A DNA stretch of 6,048 nucleotides, from the NCBI GenBank assembly GCA_945861195.1, contig CAMATS010000151.1, positions 1-6,048 of the forward strand, given 5' to 3'. This DNA is from Rhodoferax sp. OV413. Lineage in GTDB: Bacteria; Pseudomonadota; Gammaproteobacteria; Burkholderiales; Burkholderiaceae_C. The translations under genes and the position numbers were made by a program. The first letter of the stretch is position 1, and every line of letters begins with the position of its first letter. This document shows, piece after piece, positions 1-5,690 of the stretch. The notes beneath the pieces are model-generated. The model saw only the letters and a program-made list of their open reading frames with translations, had not been told where the DNA came from and searched no databases.

Positions 1-356
1 TCGCTCATCGAGTTGTAGCGCAAATTAGGGTCGAGCCCGTGGGCCACGGCACTTTGGCCGACGCCAGTCTGGATCAGGGTGTAGCCGTCGGCCGGCAATT
101 TCAGGGCCCGCTCAACGCCAATGGTGCCACCAGCGCCACCAATGTTCTCAACCACAAAGGGCTGCTTCAGGCTCTTGCTGAGTTCGTCGGCCAGCATCCT
201 GGCCATCACGTCGCTGGTGCCGCCGGGGGGAAAGGCGACGATCACCTTGACTGGCTTGCTTGGGTAGTCCGCCTGCGCCCAGACCGGACAACTGCCCAGC
301 ATTAAAAAAACCGCAAGAAACGCGGATTGCAGCAAACTAAAGCGCCGGGTTGACAT
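1..356 (-). CDS. Bug-family (TctC-type) tripartite tricarboxylate transporter substrate-binding protein, N-terminal part
   Basis: This is the first 118 codons of a gene that leaves the window at its left edge. I translated it by hand from the minus strand, starting at the ATG at 356. An AGGAGA Shine-Dalgarno sequence at 363-368, six bases upstream, supports that start. Residues 1-29 form a signal peptide with basic STRRF, a hydrophobic core and likely cleavage at AQA/D. The mature part opens with YPSKPVKVIVAFPPGGTSD (31-49), then VVENIGGAGGTIG and DGYTL, the hallmark motifs of Bug receptors. These periplasmic proteins bind small carboxylates and related solutes and pass them to TctAB-type membrane subunits, or act as orphans. 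No membrane subunit is visible here, so the ligand is unknown. The paired arginines resemble a Tat signal only loosely; Sec export is more likely. About two thirds of the protein should lie outside the window. Confidence 0.93.
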   Translation of the reverse strand, partial: MSTRRFSLLQSAFLAVFLMLGSCPVWAQADYPSKPVKVIVAFPPGGTSDVMARMLADELSKSLKQPFVVENIGGAGGTIGVERALKLPADGYTLIQTGVGQSAVAHGLDPNLRYNSMS

Positions 357-560
357 AGGTGTTCTCCTGAGTTGTTGGTGGGTGAAACCCAAAGGCTAGC
401 ACAGACAGGGGCCTGCGGCCCGGCGGGCATTTGCCGCAAGCCAAGTGGCGCGAGGCAGTTTGCCAACGCCCAGCGCCACCTCCAAACAAGCTAGATCGTA
501 AAATGCAGTTGGTCTTTTTCCACTCGCCTCAAACACCAAAACCCGGACACGCCCCCCAAT

Positions 561-1013
561 ATGACAAGCATCCCCCGCCTAGCCACCCTCGCGCTCGCCT
601 CCGGCCTGCTGTACACACAAAACTTCGCCTGGGCCGACAACACCGTCACCGCAGCGGCGGCCAAAGAAGCGGGGGCGGTGGTGACGCCCTCAGGCCTGGT
701 CTACCGTTCGCTCAAAGACGGCACGGGCGCCAGCCCCAGCGCCGCGGACAAGGTGAAGGTTCACTACCGCGGCACTTTTCCTGATGGCCGCGAGTTTGAC
801 AGTTCTTACAAGCGCAACGAGGCCATTGAATTTCCCCTGAGCGGGGTCATCAAATGCTGGACCGAGGGCGTGCAGCGCATGAAAGTGGGCGGCAAAGCTA
901 AGCTGACCTGCCCACCAGAAATTGCCTACGGCGAGCGCGGCGCCGGCGGCGTGATACCCCCTAAGGCAACGCTGCTGTTTGAGGTAGAACTATTGGCCAT
1001 CAACGGCAAGTAG
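561..1013 (+). CDS. Periplasmic FKBP-type peptidyl-prolyl cis-trans isomerase
   Basis: This 150-residue protein has an N-terminal signal peptide (about 1-25, likely cleaved at AWA/D), a short alanine-rich linker, and one FKBP domain (about 42-148). Nearly all residues lining the FKBP12 pocket can be matched: Y69, F79-D80, F91, V96-I97, W100, Y123, V131-I132 and F140, plus the IPPKATLLFEVELL ending. It is therefore expected to be an active prolyl isomerase helping proteins fold in the periplasm. It is a minimal form without the N-terminal dimerisation domain of E. coli FkpA. Cysteines C99 and C117 could form a disulfide after export, although this pair appears in many proteobacterial FKBPs as I recall them. 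The ATG at 561 is chosen because it gives a proper signal peptide; no good Shine-Dalgarno sequence precedes it. It diverges from the TctC-type gene and is probably cotranscribed with the permease 13 bases downstream. Confidence 0.95.
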   Translation: MTSIPRLATLALASGLLYTQNFAWADNTVTAAAAKEAGAVVTPSGLVYRSLKDGTGASPSAADKVKVHYRGTFPDGREFDSSYKRNEAIEFPLSGVIKCWTEGVQRMKVGGKAKLTCPPEIAYGERGAGGVIPPKATLLFEVELLAINGK

Positions 1014-1026
1014 CATGGGCTGAGCC

Positions 1027-1761
1027 ATGAGCCTGGCCTTGGTGCTGATGCTGGGCCTGTTGGCAGGCACCGTGGGCGGCGTGGTCGGGTTTGGCACCTC
1101 AATCATGCTGATGCCGGCGTTGGTGCTGGTTTTCGGCCCGCGTGAGGCGGTGCCCATCATGGCGATTGCGGCAATTCTTGCAAACGCCGCGCGGGTGCTG
1201 GCCTGGTGGCGCGACGTCGACTGGCGCGTCACGGCCGCCTACAGCGTCACCGCCATACCGGCTGCGATTCTGGGCGCACGCACCTTGCTGAGCCTGGAGC
1301 CGGGCCTGGTCGAGCTGCTAATCGGGCTTTTTTTCATCGGCATGATTGGGCTGCGCCGCTGGATCGCGCGCCAGCAATGGGTGATGCCCCTGTGGCACAT
1401 GGCCGCCGTGGGCGCGGTCATCGGCTATGTGACCGGCGTGGTGGTGAGTACCGGGCCTATCAATGCGCCCTTTTTTTTGGCCTACGGGCTGGTCAAGGGC
1501 GCCTACCTGGGCACCGAGGCCATGGGCTCGCTGGCGGTTTACGGGGCCAAAGCCCTCACCTTTCGGGCGTTTGATGCGCTGCCGCTTGCCACGCTGACAC
1601 GGGGGCTGGTGATTGGCGCCTCCTTGATGGCCGGCGCATTCATCGCCAAACGACTGGTGCTGCGCATCGATGCGACCCGCTTTGAGCTGCTGATGGACGC
1701 CCTGCTGTTGGTCGCAGGCCTGAGCATGCTCGGGTCCGCCGTGCAAACGGTGGCCTCCTGA
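1027..1761 (+). CDS. TSUP-family (TauE/SafE) membrane permease
   Basis: This is a 244-residue, strongly hydrophobic protein with about seven to eight membrane segments (roughly 3-23, 25-37, 42-60, 67-85, 92-110, 122-157, 190-209 and 219-237). The two-repeat design of the TauE/SafE family is visible. The first half carries GTVGGVVGFGTS (14-25), and the second half carries STGPINAPFFLAYGL (141-155) followed by LGTEAMGS. The family exports or imports sulfur-containing anions and small organic acids such as sulfite, sulfoacetate or taurine-related compounds. No substrate can be assigned from this sequence. Its length is normal for the family and both ends look intact. The start lies 13 bases after the FKBP stop with only a weak ribosome site, so translation may depend partly on the upstream gene. 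The neighbouring FKBP gives no clear functional link. It converges with srkA, leaving 24 bases between stops. Confidence 0.9.
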   Translation: MSLALVLMLGLLAGTVGGVVGFGTSIMLMPALVLVFGPREAVPIMAIAAILANAARVLAWWRDVDWRVTAAYSVTAIPAAILGARTLLSLEPGLVELLIGLFFIGMIGLRRWIARQQWVMPLWHMAAVGAVIGYVTGVVVSTGPINAPFFLAYGLVKGAYLGTEAMGSLAVYGAKALTFRAFDALPLATLTRGLVIGASLMAGAFIAKRLVLRIDATRFELLMDALLLVAGLSMLGSAVQTVAS

Positions 1762-1785
1762 GCACTGCTGCGGACGGGTGCCCGC

Positions 1786-2844
1786 TCAGGCCGCCAGCGG
1801 GTCTTCTTGCATGGCTTCCAACTGCTCTTCGAGCATTTGCACCTGGCCCTGCCAATAGTCGCTAGACCCAAACCAGGGAAAGTTGATGGGGAAGGCCGGG
1901 TCTTGCCAGCGGCGCGCCAACCAGGCGCTGTAATGAATCAAGCGCAGAGTGCGCAGCGGCTCTATCAGGGCGAGTTCGCGTCGGTCAAATTCCCGAAACT
2001 GTTCGTAGCCGTCCAGCAGCGCGCCGAGTTGGCGACTGCGTTGTTGCCGATCACCGCTGAGCAGCATCCACAGGTCTTGCACGGCCGGGCCGGTGCGGGC
2101 GTCGTCGAGGTCAACAAAGTGCGGGCCAGGCCCGGCGGTGGCAGGCACATCGAGCGGCGTCCACAAAATATTGCCGGGGTGGCAGTCACCATGCAGGCGC
2201 AGGCACTGAATGGCAGCCCCGCCAGCGTCTTTGGGGGCTCCAGACATCTCCCCTTGCAGGACCGGGTAGGCCGCTATCACCTCGAGCGCCTGTTGCACGG
2301 TACGCGCCCAGGCAGACTGCACGTCCAGCGGCAACCGGTCGTTGGCCAACAGCCAGTCGCGCGACTCGGTGCCAAAACTGTGCAAATCCAGGGCCGGCCG
2401 GCAAGCAAAAGGCCGCGCTGCGCCCACGCTGTGAATCCGAGCTAAAAATCGGCCTATCCATTCCAGCACATCGGCATCATCGAGCTCCGGCGCCCGGCCA
2501 CCACGGCGCGGGCTGACGCTGAAAGCAAAGTCGCCAAATTGGTGCAGGGTTCGCCCCTGCAGCAGCAGGGGGCCAACCGCCGGGATTTCGGCGGCCATCA
2601 GTTCGGCGGCCAGGGCATGCTCTTCGAGTATTTGCGCCTCGCTCCAGCGCTGCGGGCGGTAAAACTTGGCCACCACCGCCTGGGCGTCCTCCAGATGCAC
2701 CTGGTAAACCCGGTTCTCGTAGGAACTCAGCGCCAACAGCCGTCCGTCGCCATACAGACCCACACTGGCCAGCGCATCCATCACCAGGTCTGGTGTCAGG
2801 GTCTCGAAGGCATGTAGTGCGACGGGAGGCGATTTGGCAGACAT
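1786..2844 (-). CDS. srkA: Stress response kinase SrkA (YihE/RdoA-type Ser/Thr kinase)
   Basis: This protein matches the E. coli SrkA pattern along its whole length. Numbering from the ATG at 2844 (352 residues), it shows SYENRVYQV near the start, nucleotide-binding lysine K60 in VVAKFYRPQRW, the catalytic loop LHGDCHPGNILW (D220, N225), the metal-binding FVDLDDAR (D245), then GPAVQDLWMLL and NFPWFG. SrkA is a cytoplasmic APH-fold kinase linked to Cpx/envelope stress and to protection from stress-induced death. Compared with my recollection of the 328-residue E. coli protein, the extra length lies mostly before the catalytic loop and between it and the DLDD motif. The start is uncertain. The frame stays open to an ATG at 2871 and a TTG at 2877, and none of the three has a convincing Shine-Dalgarno sequence. 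I prefer 2844 because its N-terminus best fits the family length. No operon partner is seen. Confidence 0.93.
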   Translation of the reverse strand: MSAKSPPVALHAFETLTPDLVMDALASVGLYGDGRLLALSSYENRVYQVHLEDAQAVVAKFYRPQRWSEAQILEEHALAAELMAAEIPAVGPLLLQGRTLHQFGDFAFSVSPRRGGRAPELDDADVLEWIGRFLARIHSVGAARPFACRPALDLHSFGTESRDWLLANDRLPLDVQSAWARTVQQALEVIAAYPVLQGEMSGAPKDAGGAAIQCLRLHGDCHPGNILWTPLDVPATAGPGPHFVDLDDARTGPAVQDLWMLLSGDRQQRSRQLGALLDGYEQFREFDRRELALIEPLRTLRLIHYSAWLARRWQDPAFPINFPWFGSSDYWQGQVQMLEEQLEAMQEDPLAA

Positions 2845-3082
2845 GAAGGCATTGTCGTGCCTGTGCTGCATTGACAAACGGCACCAGCTTGGCCGGCTGG
2901 CGGCTTACTAAACCAGCTGATTGAACCAAGCCTGCGAGCAGCTGGCAGTATTTTCCTATTCAGGTATGAGGCTGAAGAGAAACCAGTTTGGCCTCAACCG
3001 TCATACAGACTGAGTGAGATCAAGCGTGTCACCGCAAAGCCCAGCGAAAGACCGCGAATTTGATCAAACGTTCGCCAAAAAA

Positions 3083-3448
3083 TCAGGCAGCAACCCGAGC
3101 GGAACGGGCACGACTCGTTCGACTCGAACCAATTTGGCTTGAGGATTTTTCAATGCCAAGATGATCTATGACCACAGGCGGGCGATTGGGAAATTGAGCG
3201 ACCAACTCTAGCCTGCCGCCCATGCTTTCCACATAGTGACGCAGCGTGGAGAGCAGCATGTCGCTGCGCTTTTCCAAGCGCGAAATCGTGTCTTGCCCCA
3301 CCCCAAGTGCTGCGGCTAAATTTTCTTGGGTTTGCTCTGCAGCCTTGCGGAGGTCTTTGAGGGTGGCCAATTCCATGGCACGGCCCTCAATCCGAGCGCG
3401 GCGCTGTGCGGGCAACGCCGCCATGATGTCATCGAGTTTTCTTGCCAT
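3083..3448 (-). CDS. XRE-family helix-turn-helix antitoxin of a RelE/Gp49-type toxin-antitoxin pair
   Basis: This 121-residue protein has a central Cro/C1-type helix-turn-helix at about 31-72. It includes LRKAAEQTQENLAAALGVG and the recognition-helix pattern QDTISRLEKR, followed by a short strand region (GGRLELVAQF) and PPVVIDHLG. The last 20 residues are rich in Ser, Arg and Ala and probably disordered. Proteins of this build neutralise the partner toxin and repress their own operon; both roles are inferred here from the family and from gene order. The ATG at 3448 is well supported by the AAAGGAG ribosome site at 3456-3462. The first 20 bases overlap the end of the toxin gene in another frame, which favours translational coupling. 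No terminator with a T-tract is obvious after the stop. Confidence 0.92.
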   Translation of the reverse strand: MARKLDDIMAALPAQRRARIEGRAMELATLKDLRKAAEQTQENLAAALGVGQDTISRLEKRSDMLLSTLRHYVESMGGRLELVAQFPNRPPVVIDHLGIEKSSSQIGSSRTSRARSARVAA

Positions 3449-3821
3449 TTTTAGGCTCCTTTACTGTTGCGTCATCGAACGTTGCCAGATGCTCGCTGTA
3501 CCGGTTATCCGCCACAGCAATCAATCGCTTGTAAAAACGTTTCTGATCTGCGCCGCCCTTGTCCCCGCCCACAAGCAAAACAGCCTGACGCTGTGGGTCA
3601 AATGCAAAAGCTACGCGCCAGACCTCGCCCACCCAGTTAAATCGCATCTCTTTCATGTTGGCGTGCGAAGTACCTTTGAGCGTATCTACTGTTGGACGTC
3701 CCAGATTGGGACCAAACTCCGCCAGCAACTTGGCATGCGCGAACAATTCGTCTTGCAGTTTTTCATCGAGCACCGCCAGCTCATCAGCAAAGTCATCGTG
3801 AAGCAGTACGGTCCAAGGCAT
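3429..3821 (-). CDS. RelE/ParE-superfamily toxin (phage Gp49-like, HigB-type)
   Basis: This 130-residue protein starts at the ATG at 3821 and is the first gene of a two-gene minus-strand operon. The fold signature is a helical N-terminal half (ADELAVLDEKLQDELFAHAKLL), LGRPTVDTLKG, then the strand-rich core MRFNWVGEVWRVAFAFD (R60, R69, F74-D75), VLLVGGDKGG (81-90) and KRFYKRLIAVADNRYSEHL. This is the usual order in Gp49-like toxins, which are expected to act as ribosome-dependent or free mRNA endonucleases. The basic residues R60, R69, K88, K94, R95, K98 and R99 are candidates for RNA contact and catalysis. A basic KEPKNGKKTR tail overlaps the antitoxin start. No Shine-Dalgarno sequence precedes the ATG, and the -10 box ends only eight bases before it, so the message may be leaderless. 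The gene looks intact. Confidence 0.92.
   Translation of the reverse strand: MPWTVLLHDDFADELAVLDEKLQDELFAHAKLLAEFGPNLGRPTVDTLKGTSHANMKEMRFNWVGEVWRVAFAFDPQRQAVLLVGGDKGGADQKRFYKRLIAVADNRYSEHLATFDDATVKEPKNGKKTR
3456..3462 (-). promoter_or_regulatory. Strong Shine-Dalgarno of the antitoxin gene
   Basis: Read on the minus strand this is AAAGGAG, seven bases before the antitoxin ATG at 3448. It lies inside the toxin coding region, upstream of the toxin stop at 3429. It fixes the antitoxin start and contrasts with the absence of any such site before the toxin. Confidence 0.8.
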
Positions 3822-3829
3822 TGAGGCAA

Positions 3830-3858
3830 ATTATGGCTTTAAGCACATATGGTGTCAA
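3830..3858 (-). promoter_or_regulatory. Sigma70 promoter of the toxin-antitoxin operon
   Basis: On the minus strand a perfect -35 box TTGACA (3858-3853) is followed by exactly 17 bases and a -10 box CATAAT (3835-3830, five of six matches). The first purines at normal start distance are A3822 and A3821, and A3821 is the A of the toxin ATG. The predicted transcript therefore has zero or one base before the start codon. Confidence 0.75.
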
Positions 3859-3865
3859 GTCCATA
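3848..3865. repeat. Inverted repeat over the toxin-antitoxin -35 box, candidate antitoxin operator
   Basis: The plus strand shows TATGG (3848-3852), eight bases, then CCATA (3861-3865), a perfect 5-base inverted repeat. The -35 box fills most of the spacer. A further TATGG at 3832-3836 overlaps the -10 box, 16 bases from the first copy. XRE antitoxins usually repress their own operons by binding such palindromes. Five-base arms can arise by chance, so the support is mainly the position. Confidence 0.45.
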
Positions 3866-3932
3866 AATAAATCCATCAAGATGCAACCCCGAGCAGGTCA
3901 CTGCAGATGGGAGACGGCCTTGCTCTGCTGCC

Positions 3933-3962
3933 TTGCATTCCCGAGATGCTGCGGGATATAAG
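3933..3962 (+). promoter_or_regulatory. Weak promoter candidate before the recombinase remnant
   Basis: TTGCAT (3933-3938), an 18-base spacer and TATAAG (3957-3962, five of six matches to the -10 consensus) lie about 45 bases before the recognisable recombinase coding sequence. The -35 match is poor, so this may be chance or a decayed promoter. Confidence 0.25.
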
Positions 3963-4292
3963 CGACATCCCAACCGCTTTACCGGAACCAACACCGCGAA
4001 CACAGCGCTGCCCGGCCTACACCCGTGAGTCGATGAATAAAGCGCAGGACGACAAGCCGAGCTCGGTTCAGGCGCAGTTCATAGCCTGCCATGAACTCAT
4101 TGCAAGCCAGTTCGGCAAGCACTGGGTCTCCACGGACCGAATTTGCGAAGACCGGGGTTATTCGGGCAGCCATATCCGCAGGCCTGTTCGCATGGGTTGT
4201 TATCGGATACTGTCGACGGGTTGGTGGACACTGTGGTGGTGCATCGCTCGGACAGGCTCTCTCGACACATGGGAGATTTCAACGCGCAAGTC
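3946..4292 (+). pseudogene. Frameshifted N-terminal fragment of a serine recombinase (resolvase/invertase catalytic domain)
   Basis: From about 4006 one frame reads RCPAYTRES, matching the catalytic-serine segment (RCAIYTRKS-like) of large serine recombinases; the serine codon is 4030-4032. It continues SSVQAQFIACHELIASQ, then DRICEDRGYSGSHIRRP, where the family has xDxGxSGxxLxRPALQRLL. Around 4180-4205 the homology moves to another frame, which gives LLSDTVDGLVDTVVVHRSD and RLSRHMGDF, matching the family's VDVVVVYKxDRLSRS segment. Homology fades after about 4292, and the rest of the catalytic domain and the DNA-binding domains are absent. The start is uncertain: an in-frame ATG lies at 3946, and the ATG at 4033 falls after the catalytic serine and cannot be the native one. 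This is a dead relic of a phage or integrative element that once sat here. It is too short and too shifted to be active. Confidence 0.72.
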
Positions 4293-4409
4293 ATCCCACA
4301 AAGGCGGCCCGCGTGCAGCGCTAATGGGTGGTGGGTCTCACTCCAGCGTCCGCAACGGCAACAGCGGCGCCAACAGCCACTTTGATCGTCCCAAAATCTA
4401 CCGAGTTTC

Positions 4410-4438
4410 TTGTCAAAAAATATTTTACTCAGTACATT
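4410..4438 (+). promoter_or_regulatory. Sigma70 promoter of the DUF4143 ATPase gene
   Basis: TTGTCA (4410-4415, five of six), exactly 17 bases, then TACATT (4433-4438, four of six) in a conspicuously AT-rich island. The predicted start near 4445 gives a leader of about 28 bases before the ATG at 4473. The placement is what one expects for a promoter dedicated to this single gene. Confidence 0.55.
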
Positions 4439-4447
4439 AAGTAAAAT
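4422..4447. repeat. 8-base perfect inverted repeat straddling the -10 box, candidate operator
   Basis: ATTTTACT (4422-4429) and AGTAAAAT (4440-4447) are exact reverse complements separated by ten bases. The -10 box lies entirely in the spacer. A bound dimeric repressor would block transcription. No regulator gene accompanies the ATPase, so the binding protein would be encoded elsewhere or be the ATPase itself. AT-rich sequence raises the chance of a random match. Confidence 0.5.
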
Positions 4448-4472
4448 TACTCAATTAGACGAGCAAATAAAA

Positions 4473-5690
4473 ATGACCATCGAACGCAAGGAACTTATCC
4501 CTCTGGTTGCCCGGCTACAAGAGCCCCGGCGGTTTTTGCAAATAGTGGCTGGCCCGCGCCAAGTGGGCAAAACTACGCTGGTGCGGCAGGCACTGGAACG
4601 CTTGCAGCGCGATACACAAGCCAGCCCGGCCACCGCCCCACAAACGCAGCACAGCGCCAGCGCTGACGGCCCCGGCCTGCAAGGCCGAGTCTGGCTGGGC
4701 ACCCAATGGCAGGTAGCCCGTGCGCTAGCCGCCCAAGCTGGCAGCTGCGTGTTGGTGCTCGACGAAATCCAGAAGGTGTCCAACTGGACCGAAGAGGTCA
4801 AACGCCTGTGGGACGAAGACACCGCCGCTGGGCGTGATGTGCGCGTGGTCATCCTTGGCTCGGCTCCGCTGCTGATCGCCCGGGGCTTGAGCGAAAGCAT
4901 GGCCGGGCGCTTTGAGATAACTCGCCTGGGCCATTGGCGTTACGCCGAAATGCGCGACGCCTTTGGCTTCAGCCTGGAGCAGTTCATCTTTTTTGGCGGC
5001 TACCCCGGCGCCGCCCCACTGGTGCATGACGAAACCCGCTGGGCCGCCTATGTGAGCGACGCCCTGATCGAAACCACCATCAGCAAAGACGTGCTGTTAA
5101 TGGCGCCCGTACAAAAACCCGCGCTGCTGCGCCGCGTGTTTGACTTGGCCTGCGTGTACAGCGGCCAAATACTGAGCTACCAAAAAATGCTGGGCCAGCT
5201 CGACGATGCGGGCAACACCACCACCCTCGCCCACTACCTGGACCTGCTTGAAGGCGCGGGCATGGCCTGCGGCCTGCCCAAATACATGGGCCAAGTGGTG
5301 CGCCAGCGGGCATCCAGCCCCAAGCTGCAAGTGTTCAACAATGCCCTGATCGGCTGCCACTGGGTCGCGCAAGGCTTGGGCCTGAAAGCCGCGCAATTAC
5401 GCCCCGATGTGTGGGGCCGACTGGCAGAAAGCGCCGTAGGCACCGAACTGCTGGCCCGGCACCTGACGCACAGCAGCCGCCACCCCATCATCTATTACTG
5501 GAACAACGGCCAAAAGGAAGTGGACTATGTGCTGCGAGATGGCCCAACGCTGCAGGCGCTGGAAGTCAAAAGCGGGCACAACCTGGGCAACGTGTCGGGC
5601 CTGAGCGCGTTTTTGCAGCAGTTTGCGCATGCGCAGCCGCTGGTCATCGGCACCGGGGGCATGCCGCTGGATTTGTGGCTGCAAAGCTGA
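4473..5690 (+). CDS. AAA ATPase with DUF4143 C-terminal domain (AAA_14/DUF4143 family)
   Basis: This 405-residue protein starts at the ATG at 4473; the frame extends upstream to a TTG at 4410, but that TTG is part of the -35 box. The start MTIERKELIPLVARLQEPRR is typical of the family. Walker A is GPRQVGKT (27-34), Walker B is VLVLDEI with D97-E98, followed by GSAPLL (129-134) and AGRFE with R146 as possible arginine finger. FFGGYPGA marks the lid region. The C-terminal part carries E319 (GRLAESAVG), E349-V-D351 (KEVDYVL) and E364-V-K366 (ALEVKSG), a layout like a PD-(D/E)xK nuclease. Such proteins are widespread single-gene accessory ATPases with no firmly established function that I know of. 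Nuclease or DNA-related activity is inference. The length is normal and the gene appears intact. A weak GACGAG ribosome site lies at 4459-4464. Nothing follows it in an operon. Confidence 0.92.
   Translation: MTIERKELIPLVARLQEPRRFLQIVAGPRQVGKTTLVRQALERLQRDTQASPATAPQTQHSASADGPGLQGRVWLGTQWQVARALAAQAGSCVLVLDEIQKVSNWTEEVKRLWDEDTAAGRDVRVVILGSAPLLIARGLSESMAGRFEITRLGHWRYAEMRDAFGFSLEQFIFFGGYPGAAPLVHDETRWAAYVSDALIETTISKDVLLMAPVQKPALLRRVFDLACVYSGQILSYQKMLGQLDDAGNTTTLAHYLDLLEGAGMACGLPKYMGQVVRQRASSPKLQVFNNALIGCHWVAQGLGLKAAQLRPDVWGRLAESAVGTELLARHLTHSSRHPIIYYWNNGQKEVDYVLRDGPTLQALEVKSGHNLGNVSGLSAFLQQFAHAQPLVIGTGGMPLDLWLQS

Noticed and set aside
39..305. Plus-strand open frame at the left edge
   Set aside because: The minus strand here encodes a clear TctC-type receptor with signal peptide and family motifs, so the plus-strand frame is its shadow.
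460..504. Promoter for the FKBP gene from TTGCCA (460-465) and TAAAAT (499-504)
   Set aside because: The spacing is 33 bases, far from the usual 17. TAAAAT alone is a reasonable -10 box but lacks a good -35 partner.
1764..1785. Small GC-rich inverted repeat (around CGGGTGCCCG) between the convergent permease and srkA genes as a bidirectional terminator
   Set aside because: The stem is only four to five base pairs and neither strand has a T-tract after it.
1807..2445. Long plus-strand open frame of 212 codons opposite srkA
   Set aside because: The kinase motifs on the minus strand explain this DNA; the opposite frame has no recognisable domain and reflects high GC content.
3054..3075. Hairpin GCGAA...TTCGC enclosing the palindrome TTTGATCAAA, after the antitoxin gene, considered as its terminator
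   Set aside because: On the minus strand the run of T lies before the stem, not after it, and the two stem parts are offset by a CG bulge, so it does not have the form of an intrinsic terminator.
2845..3082. Small gene or RNA in the gap between srkA and the toxin-antitoxin pair
   Set aside because: No convincing open frame with a ribosome site, no terminator-like hairpin with T-tract and no known RNA motif was seen.
4293..4409. Further pieces of the recombinase between the remnant and the ATPase promoter
   Set aside because: I read all three plus-strand frames and found no segment resembling later parts of a serine recombinase; the stretch appears non-coding.
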